Shown here one piece after another: positions 45,595-55,476 of a DNA stretch of 64,000 nt (position 1 is its first letter; each line of letters begins with the position of its first letter). The DNA lies in NCBI RefSeq assembly GCF_042661465.1, contig NZ_JBHSWE010000001.1, positions 5,270,001 through 5,334,000 on the forward strand. The letters run 5' to 3'. The DNA comes from Marinobacterium_A aestuariivivens (GTDB taxonomy: Bacteria; Pseudomonadota; Gammaproteobacteria; Pseudomonadales; Balneatricaceae). The translations under genes and the position numbers were made by a program. The notes below the pieces were generated by a model. It saw only the letters and a list, made by a program, of their open reading frames with translations. It did no database searches and was not told the origin of the DNA.

Positions 45595-47277
45595 CTACTT
45601 GCCCTGGATCTTGGCCCAGGAGTCGCGCAGCGTCACCGTGCGGTTGAAGACCAGGCGGTTCTCGTCGGAGTCCCGGTCGACGCTGAAGTAGCCCAGGCGT
45701 TCGAACTGGTAATGGGATTCGGCGACAGCATGCTTGAGGCCGATCTCGACGCGGCTGTCGGTCAGCACTTCCAGCGACTCGGAATTGATGAAGTCGTGGA
45801 AGTCGCGCTCCTTGTCACCGTCCGGATTCGCCTCGGTGAACAGCCGGTCGTAGAGACGGACTTCGCAGGGCACCGAGTGATCGGCCGAAACCCAGTGGAT
45901 CACGCCATTGGGCTTGTAGCCTTCCGGATTCTCGCCGCGGGTGGCGGCATCGTAGCTGCAGATCAGCTCGACGACATTCCCCGACTCGTCCTTGATCACC
46001 TCGTTGCAGGTGATCACGTAGGAGCCGCGCAGACGCACCGCATCGCCCGGCGCCAGGCGCTTCCACTTGCGCGGTTTCTCTTCCTCGAAGTCCTCCTGCT
46101 CGATCAGCAGGTTGCGACTGAAGGGCACCTTGCGCAGCCCCATCGATTCGTCCTTCGGGTGGGCCGGCAGTTCGAACCACTCCTCCTCGCCTTCCGGGAA
46201 GTTGCTGACGGTGACCTTGAGCGGACGGGTCACGCACATGGCCCGCGGTGCGTTGGCATCCAGGTCGTCGCGCACCGCGGCCTCCAGCATGCCCATGTCG
46301 ACGATGCCGTTGGAGCGGGTCACCCCGATCATCTCGCAGAAATTGCGGATCGATGCCGGCGTGTAGCCGCGGCGACGCAGGCCGGAAATGGTCGGCATGC
46401 GCGGATCGTCCCAGCCCTGAACGTGCTTCTCCTCCACCAGCAGCTTCAGCTTGCGCTTGCTGGTAACGGTATAATTCAGGTTCAGCCGGGCGAATTCATA
46501 CTGGCGCGGACGCGCCGGCACCGGAAGGTTCTCGATGAACCAGTCGTACAGCGGACGGTGATCCTCGAACTCCAGGGTACAGATCGAATGCGTGATGCCC
46601 TCGAGCGCGTCGGACTGGCCATGGGCGAAATCGTAGGACGGATAGATGCACCACTTGTCGCCGCTCTGATGATGATGCGCCTTGCGGATGCGGTAAATGA
46701 CCGGGTCACGCAGGTTGATGTTCGGCGCCGCCATGTCGATTCTGGCACGCAGCACGCAGTCGCCTTCGTCGAACTCACCGTTGCGCATGCGCTCGAACAG
46801 CTCGAGGTTTTCCTCGACACTGCGCTCGCGATAGGGGCTGTTCCTGCCCGGCTCCGTCAGGGTACCGCGGAACTCCCGCATTTCGTGTGCGCTGAGACTG
46901 TCGACATAGGCCAGCCCCTGCTCGATCAGATAGACCGCCCACTGGTGCAGCTGATCGAAGTAGTCGGAGGTATAGCGGATATCGCCGTTCCATTTGAAGC
47001 CCAGCCAGCGCACATCCTCGGCAATGGCGTCTATGTACTCCTGGCTCTCCTTCTCCGGGTTGGTGTCGTCGAAACGCAGGTTGCAGACACCCTGGTACTT
47101 CTCGGCGGTGCCGAAGTTCAGACAGATGGACTTCGCATGGCCGATATGCAGATAGCCGTTGGGCTCCGGCGGAAACCGGGTCACGATCTGGCCGTCAGCG
47201 ACCTTTTCGTTCGCGATGTCGTTTTCGATAATCTGATGAATGAAGTTCGTCGGCTTGACGGTTTCGTTTTTGCTCAT
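45595..47277 (-). CDS. glnS: Glutaminyl-tRNA synthetase
   Basis: Class I synthetase of 560 residues, close to the family length of about 555. The HIGH motif is in RFPPEPNGYLHIGHAKSICL, the second ATP motif is VTSKRKLKLLVEE (the MSK loop is variant, as usual in GlnRS), and the anticodon-binding beta-barrels follow. I use the ATG at 47277 (MSKNETVKPTNF). Intact, unlike nearby cysS. It is divergent from ppiB, as in pseudomonads. Confidence 0.96.
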   Translation of the reverse strand: MSKNETVKPTNFIHQIIENDIANEKVADGQIVTRFPPEPNGYLHIGHAKSICLNFGTAEKYQGVCNLRFDDTNPEKESQEYIDAIAEDVRWLGFKWNGDIRYTSDYFDQLHQWAVYLIEQGLAYVDSLSAHEMREFRGTLTEPGRNSPYRERSVEENLELFERMRNGEFDEGDCVLRARIDMAAPNINLRDPVIYRIRKAHHHQSGDKWCIYPSYDFAHGQSDALEGITHSICTLEFEDHRPLYDWFIENLPVPARPRQYEFARLNLNYTVTSKRKLKLLVEEKHVQGWDDPRMPTISGLRRRGYTPASIRNFCEMIGVTRSNGIVDMGMLEAAVRDDLDANAPRAMCVTRPLKVTVSNFPEGEEEWFELPAHPKDESMGLRKVPFSRNLLIEQEDFEEEKPRKWKRLAPGDAVRLRGSYVITCNEVIKDESGNVVELICSYDAATRGENPEGYKPNGVIHWVSADHSVPCEVRLYDRLFTEANPDGDKERDFHDFINSESLEVLTDSRVEIGLKHAVAESHYQFERLGYFSVDRDSDENRLVFNRTVTLRDSWAKIQGK

Positions 47278-47378
47278 AATCGGCTGGGCGTCCAAGTCTG
47301 TCCTGACTGCGGGAAAAAAGTCGCCACATTATAAACGGATCCTGCCGCCGAGCGCACTAACAAGGCCGTACAGGAATG

Positions 47379-47407
47379 GATGCGATTCGCGCTCGCTTCG
47401 GTATAAT
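47379..47407 (+). promoter_or_regulatory. Probable ppiB promoter
   Basis: A consensus -10 (TATAAT, 47402-47407) followed by G, 36 bases before the ppiB start. The -35 is weak. Confidence 0.45.
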
Positions 47408-47442
47408 GTGTTGATCTACAAGACACTTCAGGAAGCGAGACC

Positions 47443-47937
47443 ATGGTCATCCTCTCTACCAACCACGGCGACATCAAAATCGAGCTCGATCACGAAAAAG
47501 CGCCGAAAACCGCCGCCAATTTCGAGCAGTACGTACGCGACGGCTTCTACGACGGCGTGATCTTCCACCGCGTCATCGACGGCTTCATGATCCAGGGCGG
47601 CGGTTTCACGCCGAACATGGAGCAGAAGGAAACCCGCGACTGCATCGAGAACGAAGCCGACAACGGCCTCTCCAACAAGACAGGCACCCTGGCGATGGCC
47701 CGCACCATGGACCCGCACTCCGCCTCGGCCCAGTTCTTCATCAACGTCAACGACAACAGCTTCCTCGACCATACCGCCAAGAACAGCCAGGGCTGGGGTT
47801 ACGCGGTGTTCGGCAAGGTCGTCGAGGGCATGGACGTCGTCAACAAGATCAAGGGCGTCAAAACCACCTTCCGCGCCGGCCACCAGGACGTGCCGGAGCA
47901 GGACGTCGTGATCGAATCCGCACGCATCGCCGATTAA
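47443..47937 (+). CDS. ppiB: Peptidyl-prolyl cis-trans isomerase B (cyclophilin)
   Basis: A 164-residue cytoplasmic cyclophilin (no signal peptide) that speeds proline isomerisation in folding. Active-site residues are in FHRVIDGFMIQGGGF (Arg, Phe) and SASAQFFINVNDN; MARTMDPHSA precedes it. GGAAG lies 9 bases before the ATG. Ten bases separate it from lpxH, so the two share a transcript. Confidence 0.96.
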   Translation: MVILSTNHGDIKIELDHEKAPKTAANFEQYVRDGFYDGVIFHRVIDGFMIQGGGFTPNMEQKETRDCIENEADNGLSNKTGTLAMARTMDPHSASAQFFINVNDNSFLDHTAKNSQGWGYAVFGKVVEGMDVVNKIKGVKTTFRAGHQDVPEQDVVIESARIAD

Positions 47938-47947
47938 GCCGCCCGGC

Positions 47948-48673
47948 ATGATCCGGCTCTTTGTCGCAGACCTCCATCTGCGCCCGGAACGCCCCGACCT
48001 GATCGGGGCTTTTCTCGGGTTTCTCGGGAAACAGGCCCCGGGGGCCGACGAGCTCTATCTGCTGGGCGATATCTTCGAGGCCTGGATCGGCGACGATGGC
48101 CCGATGCCCGGTCTCGAGGAGGTCTATGCGGAGCTGGCCTCGCTCGCGGGCCATGGCACCCGGCTGTTTTTCCAGCACGGCAATCGCGACTTTCTGGTGG
48201 GCCAGGCCTTTATGGACCGGATCGGCGCGACGCTGCTACCGGAACGGCAGCTGATCGAACACCCCGGTGGCCCGATCCTGCTGATGCACGGCGATCAGCT
48301 CTGTACCGACGACACCGAGTACCAGGCATTTCGTGCCCAGGTCCGGAACCCGGCCTGGCAACAGGCCTTTCTGTCGAAATCGATGGAAGAGCGCATGGCG
48401 ATCGCACGCCAGTTGCGCGAGGCCAGCAAGGCCCGCGGCATGGAAAAGTCCGACGCCATCATGGATGTAAACCCGCAGGCCGTCGCCAAAGCCATGCAGG
48501 ATGCCGGCGTCGACAGGCTGATCCACGGCCACACCCACCGGCCGGCCGTTCACCGCAACCAGATCGGCGATGGAATCGGCACCCGCATCGTGCTCGGCGA
48601 CTGGGACAGGTCGGGCTGGTATCTGAAGCTGGACGACCGCGGCTTCGAGCTGATCGATTTCCCGATCGATTGA
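47948..48673 (+). CDS. lpxH: UDP-2,3-diacylglucosamine hydrolase
   Basis: A 241-residue peripheral membrane metallophosphoesterase of lipid A synthesis that releases UMP to leave lipid X. The five metal motifs are clear: VADLHL, YLLGDIFEAWIGDD, FQHGNRDFLVG, LMHGDQLCTDD and IHGHTHRPAVH. Length and the ppiB-lpxH order match pseudomonads and E. coli. A perfect-stem repeat follows. Confidence 0.95.
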   Translation: MIRLFVADLHLRPERPDLIGAFLGFLGKQAPGADELYLLGDIFEAWIGDDGPMPGLEEVYAELASLAGHGTRLFFQHGNRDFLVGQAFMDRIGATLLPERQLIEHPGGPILLMHGDQLCTDDTEYQAFRAQVRNPAWQQAFLSKSMEERMAIARQLREASKARGMEKSDAIMDVNPQAVAKAMQDAGVDRLIHGHTHRPAVHRNQIGDGIGTRIVLGDWDRSGWYLKLDDRGFELIDFPID

Positions 48674-48684
48674 CGGCCTTTGTT

Positions 48685-48716
48685 GTGGGAGCGGCTTTTG
48701 TGGGAGCCGCTCCCAC
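48685..48716. repeat. Short perfect inverted repeat
   Basis: GTGGGAGCGGCT pairs with AGCCGCTCCCAC across 8 bases. It lies between the converging lpxH and miaE genes and could end both transcripts; this sequence type is a common interspersed repeat in pseudomonad-like genomes. Confidence 0.6.
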
Positions 48717-48728
48717 GATCAAGGGTTG

Positions 48729-49337
48729 TCAGGCCGCCGCCGGCGCGCCACTGTGGAACCGGAACTCCTCGTCGGCAGACAGGATCAACTCATTCTCGAT
48801 CCGGCGGAAGGTCTCGATACGCGCATCGATCGGCTCGCCGGACGCATCCCGCGCAAGGCCCAGGTAATCCTGGTAATGACGCCCCTCGGACTTGAGCAGC
48901 GAACGGTAGAATTTCGCCAGCTCGTCATCGAGGAAAGGAGCCAGTTTCGCAAAGCGCTCGCAGGAGCGCGCCTCGATAAAGGCCCCGACAATGAGCACAT
49001 CCACCAGCCTACCCGGCTCATGGGTCCGCACCTCGGCGCGAAGACCACCGGCATAGCGCGCCGGCGACAGATGATCGTAGCGAATCCCGCGCGCCTCCAT
49101 GATCGCCAGCACCTGCTCGAAGTGGATCAGCTCCTCCCGCGCCAGGCGTGACATCTTGTTCAGCAGATCGGTCCGATCGACGTAGCGGAACATCAGCGTC
49201 ATCGCCGTCGAGGCCGCCTTCTTTTCGCAGTGGGCATGATCTATCAGCAAAAGGTCCTGATTGTTCAGTGCCGCCGCTATCCAGCTGTCGGGTGTTTCGC
49301 AACCAAGAAAATCTTTGATCTCGTCGAGGGTATCCAT
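48729..49337 (-). CDS. miaE: tRNA-(ms2io6A) hydroxylase
   Basis: A 202-residue diiron monooxygenase that hydroxylates the isopentenyl group of ms2i6A at tRNA position 37. The ferritin-like iron ligands are in LLIDHAHCEKKAAST, LAREELIHFEQVLAIM, FIEARSCERF and LLKSEGRHYQDYLGLA (E-x2-H pattern). Length agrees with MiaE of pseudomonads. Divergent from the SRAP gene. Confidence 0.93.
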   Translation of the reverse strand: MDTLDEIKDFLGCETPDSWIAAALNNQDLLLIDHAHCEKKAASTAMTLMFRYVDRTDLLNKMSRLAREELIHFEQVLAIMEARGIRYDHLSPARYAGGLRAEVRTHEPGRLVDVLIVGAFIEARSCERFAKLAPFLDDELAKFYRSLLKSEGRHYQDYLGLARDASGEPIDARIETFRRIENELILSADEEFRFHSGAPAAA

Positions 49338-49560
49338 GGAGTCCGCCGTTATTCAAAAACGGCCGGAATTATACAGGAACAGCAGCGGCAAACTGCAAGT
49401 GGTGAAACCAGCGCAATCGCCAGGCAAGGAGCCATCAGCTTGCTGGATCCGGAACCCAGATCCACTGACGGCCAAGCGCAGTAAACACGACCGGGATCAG
49501 GCGTTCATTCTTTGGTTGCTGCTAGGCTTGAAGACTGGAGACGAACCTGAGACCGGCACC

Positions 49561-50235
49561 ATGTGCGGACGCTACAACATTATCGATGACCCCTTTACCC
49601 GCGACCTGCTCGAGGCGCTCGATATCGAAGCCCGGCTGACGACCCGGTACAACATCGCCCCCACCGAGGAGGTGCCGGTGATACGCCGGCGGGAGGACCA
49701 CTACGAGCTGGTGTCGATGCACTGGTGGCTGATCCCGTCCTGGGTCAGGGAGCCCGGCACGCGCTATTCGATGTTCAACGCCCGGGCCGAGACGCTGAAC
49801 GAAAGCCCGGCCTTCCGGGCGCCCTTCCGCCACCAGCGCTGTATCGTACCCGCCTCGTCCTTTATCGAATGGCATACGGAACCGGGCGGCAAACAGCCCT
49901 GGCTGATACGTCCCTGCGACGGCGCCATCGCCTTCGCCGGCATCTGGGACCACTGGGGCCAGGGCCAGGATTCAATCCTGTCGTGCTGCATCGTGACCTG
50001 CGAAGCGGTGGCGCAGTTCCGGGATATCCATAACCGCATGCCGGTAATGTTGCGGCCGGATCAGTTCGAGCGCTGGCTGGATCCGGCGTCGGACAGCGGC
50101 TCGCTGCTGCCCTGGCTGCTGCCGCAGCTCCCCGGCCCGTTCGAACTCTGGCCCATCGACCCCCACATCAACAACGCACGACACAAGGAAACGCCTGTCA
50201 TGATCGGAGACAGGCGGCAGATCCGGGACGACTGA
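49561..50235 (+). CDS. SRAP (SOS response-associated) family peptidase
   Basis: A 224-residue YedK/HMCES-type protein that caps abasic sites in single-stranded DNA through its N-terminal Cys. The start must be the ATG at 49561 because Cys2 (MCGRYNI) is the reactive residue after Met removal. Other conserved parts: YNIAPTEEVPVIR, WWLIPSW, FNARAETL, CIVPASSFIEWH (catalytic Glu) and IHNRMPVML (catalytic His). Upstream in-frame codons are not needed. Confidence 0.92.
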   Translation: MCGRYNIIDDPFTRDLLEALDIEARLTTRYNIAPTEEVPVIRRREDHYELVSMHWWLIPSWVREPGTRYSMFNARAETLNESPAFRAPFRHQRCIVPASSFIEWHTEPGGKQPWLIRPCDGAIAFAGIWDHWGQGQDSILSCCIVTCEAVAQFRDIHNRMPVMLRPDQFERWLDPASDSGSLLPWLLPQLPGPFELWPIDPHINNARHKETPVMIGDRRQIRDD

Positions 50236-50626
50236 GGCCGCACCGCCAGGGGAGCGACTGTCGCCAGTCAGCGCTAAGTCATTGATTGATGAAAATTGCA
50301 ACCCCACTATAAATAGCAAAAATGTTTAATATAATATGAGAGGTATATTACCTATCATATTGATTTATATATGATTTTAACAATATATCGGCCTGACCTA
50401 TGGCCAAAGTCTAACCAGCAGGATTGTCGACAAATCTTAACTTTAGAAGCGCCTTGGGCTAAAATGGCGGCCGCCAATCAACAATCGATCTCCAGGGCAA
50501 CCCGGGACAAGTCGCTCGGATGCGATCAGGCTTGTTCCGATGTGCCAGGGTCGACAAAACGCCAAAGCCCATTATTAAGCGAACGACTATAAGGCTTTGG
50601 CAGCGACAACTGATGAGGGCTATATC
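50236..50626. other. AT-rich intergenic region before acnB
   Basis: About 390 bases. The stretch 50280-50395 is markedly AT-rich for this genome, with repeated TATAT and AATATA motifs, and probably holds the acnB promoter and regulatory sites. No gene is supported. Confidence 0.5.
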
Positions 50627-53224
50627 GTGCTTGAAGCTTACCGCAAACATGTAGAGGAACGCGCTCAGGAAGGCGTGCCGCCGAAACCGCTGGATCCTGA
50701 ACAGACAGCTGCCCTGGTTGAGTTGCTGAAAAACCCGCCGGCCGGCGAAGAAGAGTTTCTGCTGGACCTGCTGAGCAATCGCGTCCCGGCAGGCGTCGAC
50801 CAGGCCGCCTACGTAAAGGCCGGCTTCCTGGCCGCCATCACCAAGGGTGAGGCCTCTTCCCCGCTGATCGACAAGATCAAGGCCACCGAACTGCTTGGCA
50901 CCATGCTGGGCGGCTACAACATCGAGCCGCTGGTCGCCTGTCTCGACGATCAGGAACTGGGCGCCACCGCCGCCAAGGCGTTGTCGCACACCCTGCTGAT
51001 GTTCGACGCTTTCCACGACGTCCAGGAAAAAGCCGAGGCCGGCAACGAATTCGCCAAGCAGATCATGCAGTCCTGGGCCGATGGCGAATGGTTCACCAGC
51101 AAGCCGGAAGTGGCCGAAAAGATCACCGTTACCGTCTTCAAGGTACCGGGCGAAACCAACACCGACGATCTCTCGCCGGCGCCCGATGCCTGGTCCCGCC
51201 CCGATATCCCGCTGCACGCCAATGCGATGCTGAAAATGGCCCGCGAAGGTATCGAGCCGGCGAAGCCGGGCGAAGTCGGCCCGCTGAGCCAGATCGAAGA
51301 CGTCAAGGCCAAGGGCTTCCCGGTTGCCTACGTCGGTGACGTGGTCGGTACCGGCTCGTCCCGCAAGTCCGCAACCAACTCCGTGCTGTGGTTCTTCGGC
51401 GATGACATCCCGCATGTGCCGAACAAGCGTACCGGCGGCTACTGCTTCGGCGGCAAGATCGCACCGATCTTCTACAACACCATGGAAGATGCCGGCGCCC
51501 TGCCGATCGAAATGGACGTCGACAAGCTCGAGATGGGCGATGTCATCGATGTCTACCCGTACGAAGGCGTGGTGAAAAACCACGAGACCGGCGAAGAGCT
51601 GTGCCGGTTCGGTCTGAAGACCCAGGTTCTGCTGGACGAAGTTCGCGCCGGCGGCCGTATTCCGCTGATCATCGGTCGCGGCCTGACCGAGAAGGCGCGC
51701 GAGGCGCTGGGGCTTGGGCACTCCGACCTGTTCCGCAAACCGGAACAGCCGGCCGACACCGGCAAGGGCTTCACCCTGGCACAGAAAATGGTCGGCAAGG
51801 CCTGCGGCCTGGAAGGCGTCCGTCCGGGCATGTACTGCGAACCGAAGATGACTACCGTCGGCTCCCAGGACACCACCGGCCCGATGACCCGCGACGAGCT
51901 GAAAGACCTGGCCTGCCTCGGCTTCTCCGCCGACCTGACCATGCAGTCGTTCTGCCACACCTCGGCCTATCCGAAGCCGGTCGACGTCAACACCCACCAC
52001 ACCCTGCCGGACTTCATCATGAATCGCGGCGGCGTATCGCTGCGTCCGGGTGACGGCGTTATCCACTCCTGGCTGAACCGCATGCTGCTGCCGGATACCG
52101 TCGGCACCGGCGGTGACTCCCACACCCGCTTCCCGCTGGGCATCTCCTTCCCGGCCGGCTCCGGCCTCGTGGCCTTCGCCGCCGCAACCGGCGTCATGCC
52201 GCTGGATATGCCGGAGTCGGTACTGGTGCGGTTCAAGGGCCAGCGTCAGGAAGGCATCACCCTGCGCGACCTCGTGCATGCGATCCCCTACTACGCGATC
52301 AAGGAAGGCCTGCTGACCGTGGCCAAGGCCGGCAAGAAGAACATCTTCTCCGGTCGTGTGCTGGAAATCGAAGGCCTGGAAGAGCTGACCGTCGAGCAGG
52401 CGTTCGAGCTGTCCGACGCCTCCGCCGAGCGTTCCGCCGCCGGCTGCACCATCACCCTGTCGGAAGACTCGGTGGCCGAGTACCTGCAGTCCAACATCGT
52501 GATGCTGAAGTGGATGATCGCCGAAGGTTACGGTGACGTGCGTACCATCTCCCGCCGCATCAAGGCGATGGAAGAGTGGCTGGCAAACCCGAGCCTGATG
52601 CGTGCCGATACCGATGCCGAATACGCCGCGGTCATCGAGATCGACCTGTCCGAGATCAAGGAGCCGGTTCTCTGCGCTCCGAACGATCCGGACGATGCCC
52701 GCCTGCTGTCGGACGTCGCCGGTGAGAAGATCGACGAGGTCTTCATCGGTTCCTGCATGACCAACATCGGCCACTTCCGCGCCGCCGGCAAGATGCTGGA
52801 AAACGCCAAGCAGGCCCTGCCGACCCGCATGTGGGTTGCGCCGCCGACCAAGATGGATGCCGCCCAGCTGACCGAGGAAGGCTACTACGGCATCTTCGGC
52901 CGCGCCGGCGCCCGCATCGAAACTCCGGGATGCTCGCTGTGCATGGGCAACCAGGCACGGGTCGCGGACAACGCCACCGTGGTTTCGACGTCGACCCGCA
53001 ACTTCCCGAACCGCCTCGGTACCGGCGCCAATGTCTACCTGGCATCGGCCGAACTGGCGTCCGTCGCCGCGGTCATGGGCAAGCTGCCGTCCGTCGAGGA
53101 GTACAAGCAGTACGCCGCCAACATCAACAGCATGTCGGGCGAGATCTACCGCTACCTGAACTTCCATCAGATGCCGAACTACGTCGAGAAAGCGTCCAGC
53201 GTGATCCCGACCGTCGAAGCCTGA
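50627..53224 (+). CDS. acnB: Aconitate hydratase B
   Basis: A 865-residue TCA-cycle enzyme, the same length as E. coli AcnB. The N-terminal HEAT-like domain begins MLEAYRKHVEERAQEG; this start is a GTG at 50627 with GAGGG 7 bases upstream, preferred to an earlier TTG. The cluster Cys residues are in FIGSCMTNIGHF and CSLCMGNQARV; the substrate-binding GTGGDSHTRFPLG motif is present. It is followed by a clear terminator. Confidence 0.96.
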   Translation: MLEAYRKHVEERAQEGVPPKPLDPEQTAALVELLKNPPAGEEEFLLDLLSNRVPAGVDQAAYVKAGFLAAITKGEASSPLIDKIKATELLGTMLGGYNIEPLVACLDDQELGATAAKALSHTLLMFDAFHDVQEKAEAGNEFAKQIMQSWADGEWFTSKPEVAEKITVTVFKVPGETNTDDLSPAPDAWSRPDIPLHANAMLKMAREGIEPAKPGEVGPLSQIEDVKAKGFPVAYVGDVVGTGSSRKSATNSVLWFFGDDIPHVPNKRTGGYCFGGKIAPIFYNTMEDAGALPIEMDVDKLEMGDVIDVYPYEGVVKNHETGEELCRFGLKTQVLLDEVRAGGRIPLIIGRGLTEKAREALGLGHSDLFRKPEQPADTGKGFTLAQKMVGKACGLEGVRPGMYCEPKMTTVGSQDTTGPMTRDELKDLACLGFSADLTMQSFCHTSAYPKPVDVNTHHTLPDFIMNRGGVSLRPGDGVIHSWLNRMLLPDTVGTGGDSHTRFPLGISFPAGSGLVAFAAATGVMPLDMPESVLVRFKGQRQEGITLRDLVHAIPYYAIKEGLLTVAKAGKKNIFSGRVLEIEGLEELTVEQAFELSDASAERSAAGCTITLSEDSVAEYLQSNIVMLKWMIAEGYGDVRTISRRIKAMEEWLANPSLMRADTDAEYAAVIEIDLSEIKEPVLCAPNDPDDARLLSDVAGEKIDEVFIGSCMTNIGHFRAAGKMLENAKQALPTRMWVAPPTKMDAAQLTEEGYYGIFGRAGARIETPGCSLCMGNQARVADNATVVSTSTRNFPNRLGTGANVYLASAELASVAAVMGKLPSVEEYKQYAANINSMSGEIYRYLNFHQMPNYVEKASSVIPTVEA

Positions 53225-53247
53225 TCGAAGTCGGTCAACGGCAGAAC

Positions 53248-53274
53248 AAAACCCCGCTCCGGCGGGGTTTTTGC
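53248..53274 (+). terminator. Rho-independent terminator of acnB
   Basis: ACCCCGC, loop TCCG, GCGGGGT, then TTTTGC, 27 bases after the acnB stop. Confidence 0.9.
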
Positions 53275-53699
53275 TTATCTACTCTAGATTAACCCACTGA
53301 TTTTCCAAGATTTCGCGACGTTGGTGTGTCACCCCGGTGTGACACCGTTATTGACGTTCCTGTAAGCGGTCAGTGTAGCGCAGTCAGGTTCTCGGCGTCA
53401 GCAGCCCTTGACCAGTGCTTGCTGATCAGGCTCCAGCGGCTTACCAGGAAGAAGGAGTGGTCCATCTGTACTATCCTCAAAACGGGTGCCACGATATTTC
53501 CGTGAAATGAAAGCCTGCTCGGAATTCTCCTTCGGCATCTGACTCCGGTCATAAAAGGCTCTTGTGCGCCGCAAGAATAACCCCGCTAACGCCGGCGGAA
53601 GTGCGTCGGTCCTCGTTCAAAAATGTTCTTGTACGCCACAAGAATATCCCCGCTAACGCCGGCGGAAGTGCGTCGGTCCTCGTTCAGCCTGGAGGTGAT
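53275..53699. other. Intergenic leader of the collagen-like genes
   Basis: About 425 bases. It contains an imperfect palindrome (GGTGTGTCACC/GGTGTGACACC, 53323-53346) and the 67-bp tandem repeats described separately. No gene is supported. Confidence 0.5.
53561..53694. repeat. Two tandem 67-bp repeats with hairpins
   Basis: The segment CCCCGCTAACGCCGGCGGAA occurs at 53581 and again at 53648, and identity continues through GTGCGTCGGTCCTCGTTCA. Each unit also carries a small hairpin, best seen in the second: TTCTTGT-ACGCC-ACAAGAA. The second unit ends just before the ribosome site of the collagen-like gene, so the repeats form its leader. Confidence 0.75.
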
Positions 53700-54481
53700 A
53701 TGAACATGTCCAGATTTAAGCTAGCCGTAATCATACTGCCCGCTTTGTGTATCCATGGGACGGTTGCCATGGGCGTCCCCTTCGAACCTCCCCCGAAGAA
53801 CCACCACCAGATCCGACTGTCGGCCCCATCATTACCGAGGCCCGTATCGATTTCGTGGACGACAGCCTTACGATCGTTGGCGATGGGTTCATGCCTGAAG
53901 GAAATCCCGGTATTCGTGTTCTGCTCGGTGGCCCTCTGGGCATCGGGGAAGGGCCGGAGGACATCACGGCGCTGTGTGCCGCCGCCGAACCGACGAACAA
54001 CCTCATCCTGTGCGACCTGTTCTCTATCGCGCTATCCCCGGCGAATTACCTGTTGACGGTCCAGACCGGCGAAGGGCGTTCCGCCGACATCTCCCTGACT
54101 TACGGCGCGATGGGTCCGCAGGGAGAGAAGGGCGACAAAGGCGAAAAGGGGGACAAGGGCGATAGAGGCGACACAGGGCCCAAGGGAGACAAGGGCGACA
54201 CCGGAGCGGCGGGAGCGGACTTTCAATTCGATACAGACCCAAACAGTCAAATGCCAAACCCTAGCTATGAGTTTTCGGATAACGGAGACACACAGGTGCT
54301 CTGCGGTCCGGGCTACACGATCATCGCAGGGGGCGGAGCCTGCGCGAATTTCTCCCAGAGAGTGGTAGTTGACCGCCCCATCTTCATCGGCGATCAGCAG
54401 GGCTGGAGTTTCAACTGCGGAGAGTTGTTCGGCGACCAGGTGAATCCGTCGCAAGTCTACGCAATCTGCCTCCGACCCTAA
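53700..54481 (+). CDS. Secreted collagen-like protein 1 (frameshifted)
   Basis: About 260 residues after repair. Signal peptide MNMSRFKLAVIILPALCIHG; then an IPT/TIG-like domain (PIITEARIDFVDDSLTIVGD, GIRVLLGG); then about 11 collagen Gly-x-y triplets (GPQGEKGDKGEKGDKGDRGD and on); then a Cys-containing C-terminal domain (CGPGYTIIAGGGAC, WSFNCGE). One base must be restored in the C run 53790-53794. It is followed by a paralogue. Probably exported to the surface; the C-terminal domain may trimerise or bind a ligand. Confidence 0.7.
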
Positions 54482-54506
54482 CGCAGTCAAAACGGGAGAC
54501 CATGAC

Positions 54507-55225
54507 ATGAACCTGTTCAATCAGCGAATGGCCGCTTTCGTTCTGACCGCACTTTGCATCCACGGCGCTCCCGCCATGGCCGCTACTCCCGCCGGGCCCA
54601 GCATCAGGGAGGCTCACGTCGATTCCCTTTCCGGCCTCCTCTCGATCTTCGGCGATGGCTTCAGTCCGAAGGGCAATGACGAGATATTCGTCTGGCTGGG
54701 TGGACCCGAAGGTGTGGGAGAAGGTCCGGATGAGATCACGGAACTTTGCAGTCTGTCACAGATCAACGTCATCGAGTGCGACCTGGGCCTCATAGCGCTC
54801 CCCCCGGCGATTATCTGCTGGCGGTGCAGACCGGCGCGGGGCTCTCCGATGATTTCCCCGTGGCGTTCGGCGAGATCGGTCCGCAAGGGGCGAAGGGAGA
54901 AACGGGCGACAAAGGCGATCAGGGTGACAAGGGCGACACCGGCACCAAGGGACCCAAGGGCGATACGGGTGATCAGGGTCCGCCGGGCGTCATCGACACG
55001 GGCAATATCTATACACGCATGACGGGCTTCACGGACAGAGTCTTCTGCAACGAGGGAGACATCGTCCTCGGGGGAGGCGGTGCTTGCAAGAGCTTCTTCT
55101 CCATTAGGGCGGTCATCGACCGGCCTATCCTGGATGTCGATCCGCCGGGCTGGGAATACAATTGCGGCGAGGCAGGACTCCCGGACGACGCCCAACAGGT
55201 GTGGGTGACGTGCGCAAATCCTTGA
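54507..55225 (+). CDS. Secreted collagen-like protein 2 (frameshifted)
   Basis: About 239 residues after repair, a close paralogue of the preceding gene: signal peptide ending APAMA, domain SIREAHVDSLSGLLSIFGDG with IFVWLGG, collagen triplets (GPQGAKGETGDKGDQGDKGD and on) and a C-terminal domain with CNEGDIVLGGGGAC and YNCGEAG. One base is missing from the C run 54800-54805. GGGAG precedes the ATG at 54507. The two genes are 25 bases apart and form one operon. Confidence 0.7.
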
Positions 55226-55350
55226 GGCGGTGGTGATCTGTCCATATCCAACGCGCCGGTTACGGCGCGTTGGCCCACGGTCGATTTATTGACGAATGGT
55301 TGATCCTCCGGAACGGGAATCCAGCAGGCGCTCTGCACCTGGACATTGCC

Positions 55351-55415
55351 AGCAAGCGAAGCGCACCGATCGCTGAGTATGGCGGTGCGGTTCACTTCGT
55401 TCACCAGCACCCTAC
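55351..55415. repeat. GTAG-headed palindromic repeat, partial
   Basis: AGCGAAGCGCACCGA on the left and CGGTGCGGTTCACTTCG then ACCAGCACCCTAC on the right. Related to the element at 37997. Confidence 0.5.
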
Positions 55416-55476
55416 ATCCAGGAGAACAACGTGGCGGTTTGAAGTACAATACCCCGGCAATCTAGCAGGAGGCCCC

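Noticed and set aside
50459..53167. A 902-codon open frame antisense to acnB
   Set aside because: It mirrors acnB codon structure in a GC-rich genome; its translation has no family features and its ends do not match a gene.
53561..53694. CRISPR array or attachment repeat before the collagen-like genes
   Set aside because: Only two adjacent units with no spacer; better explained as a duplicated leader.
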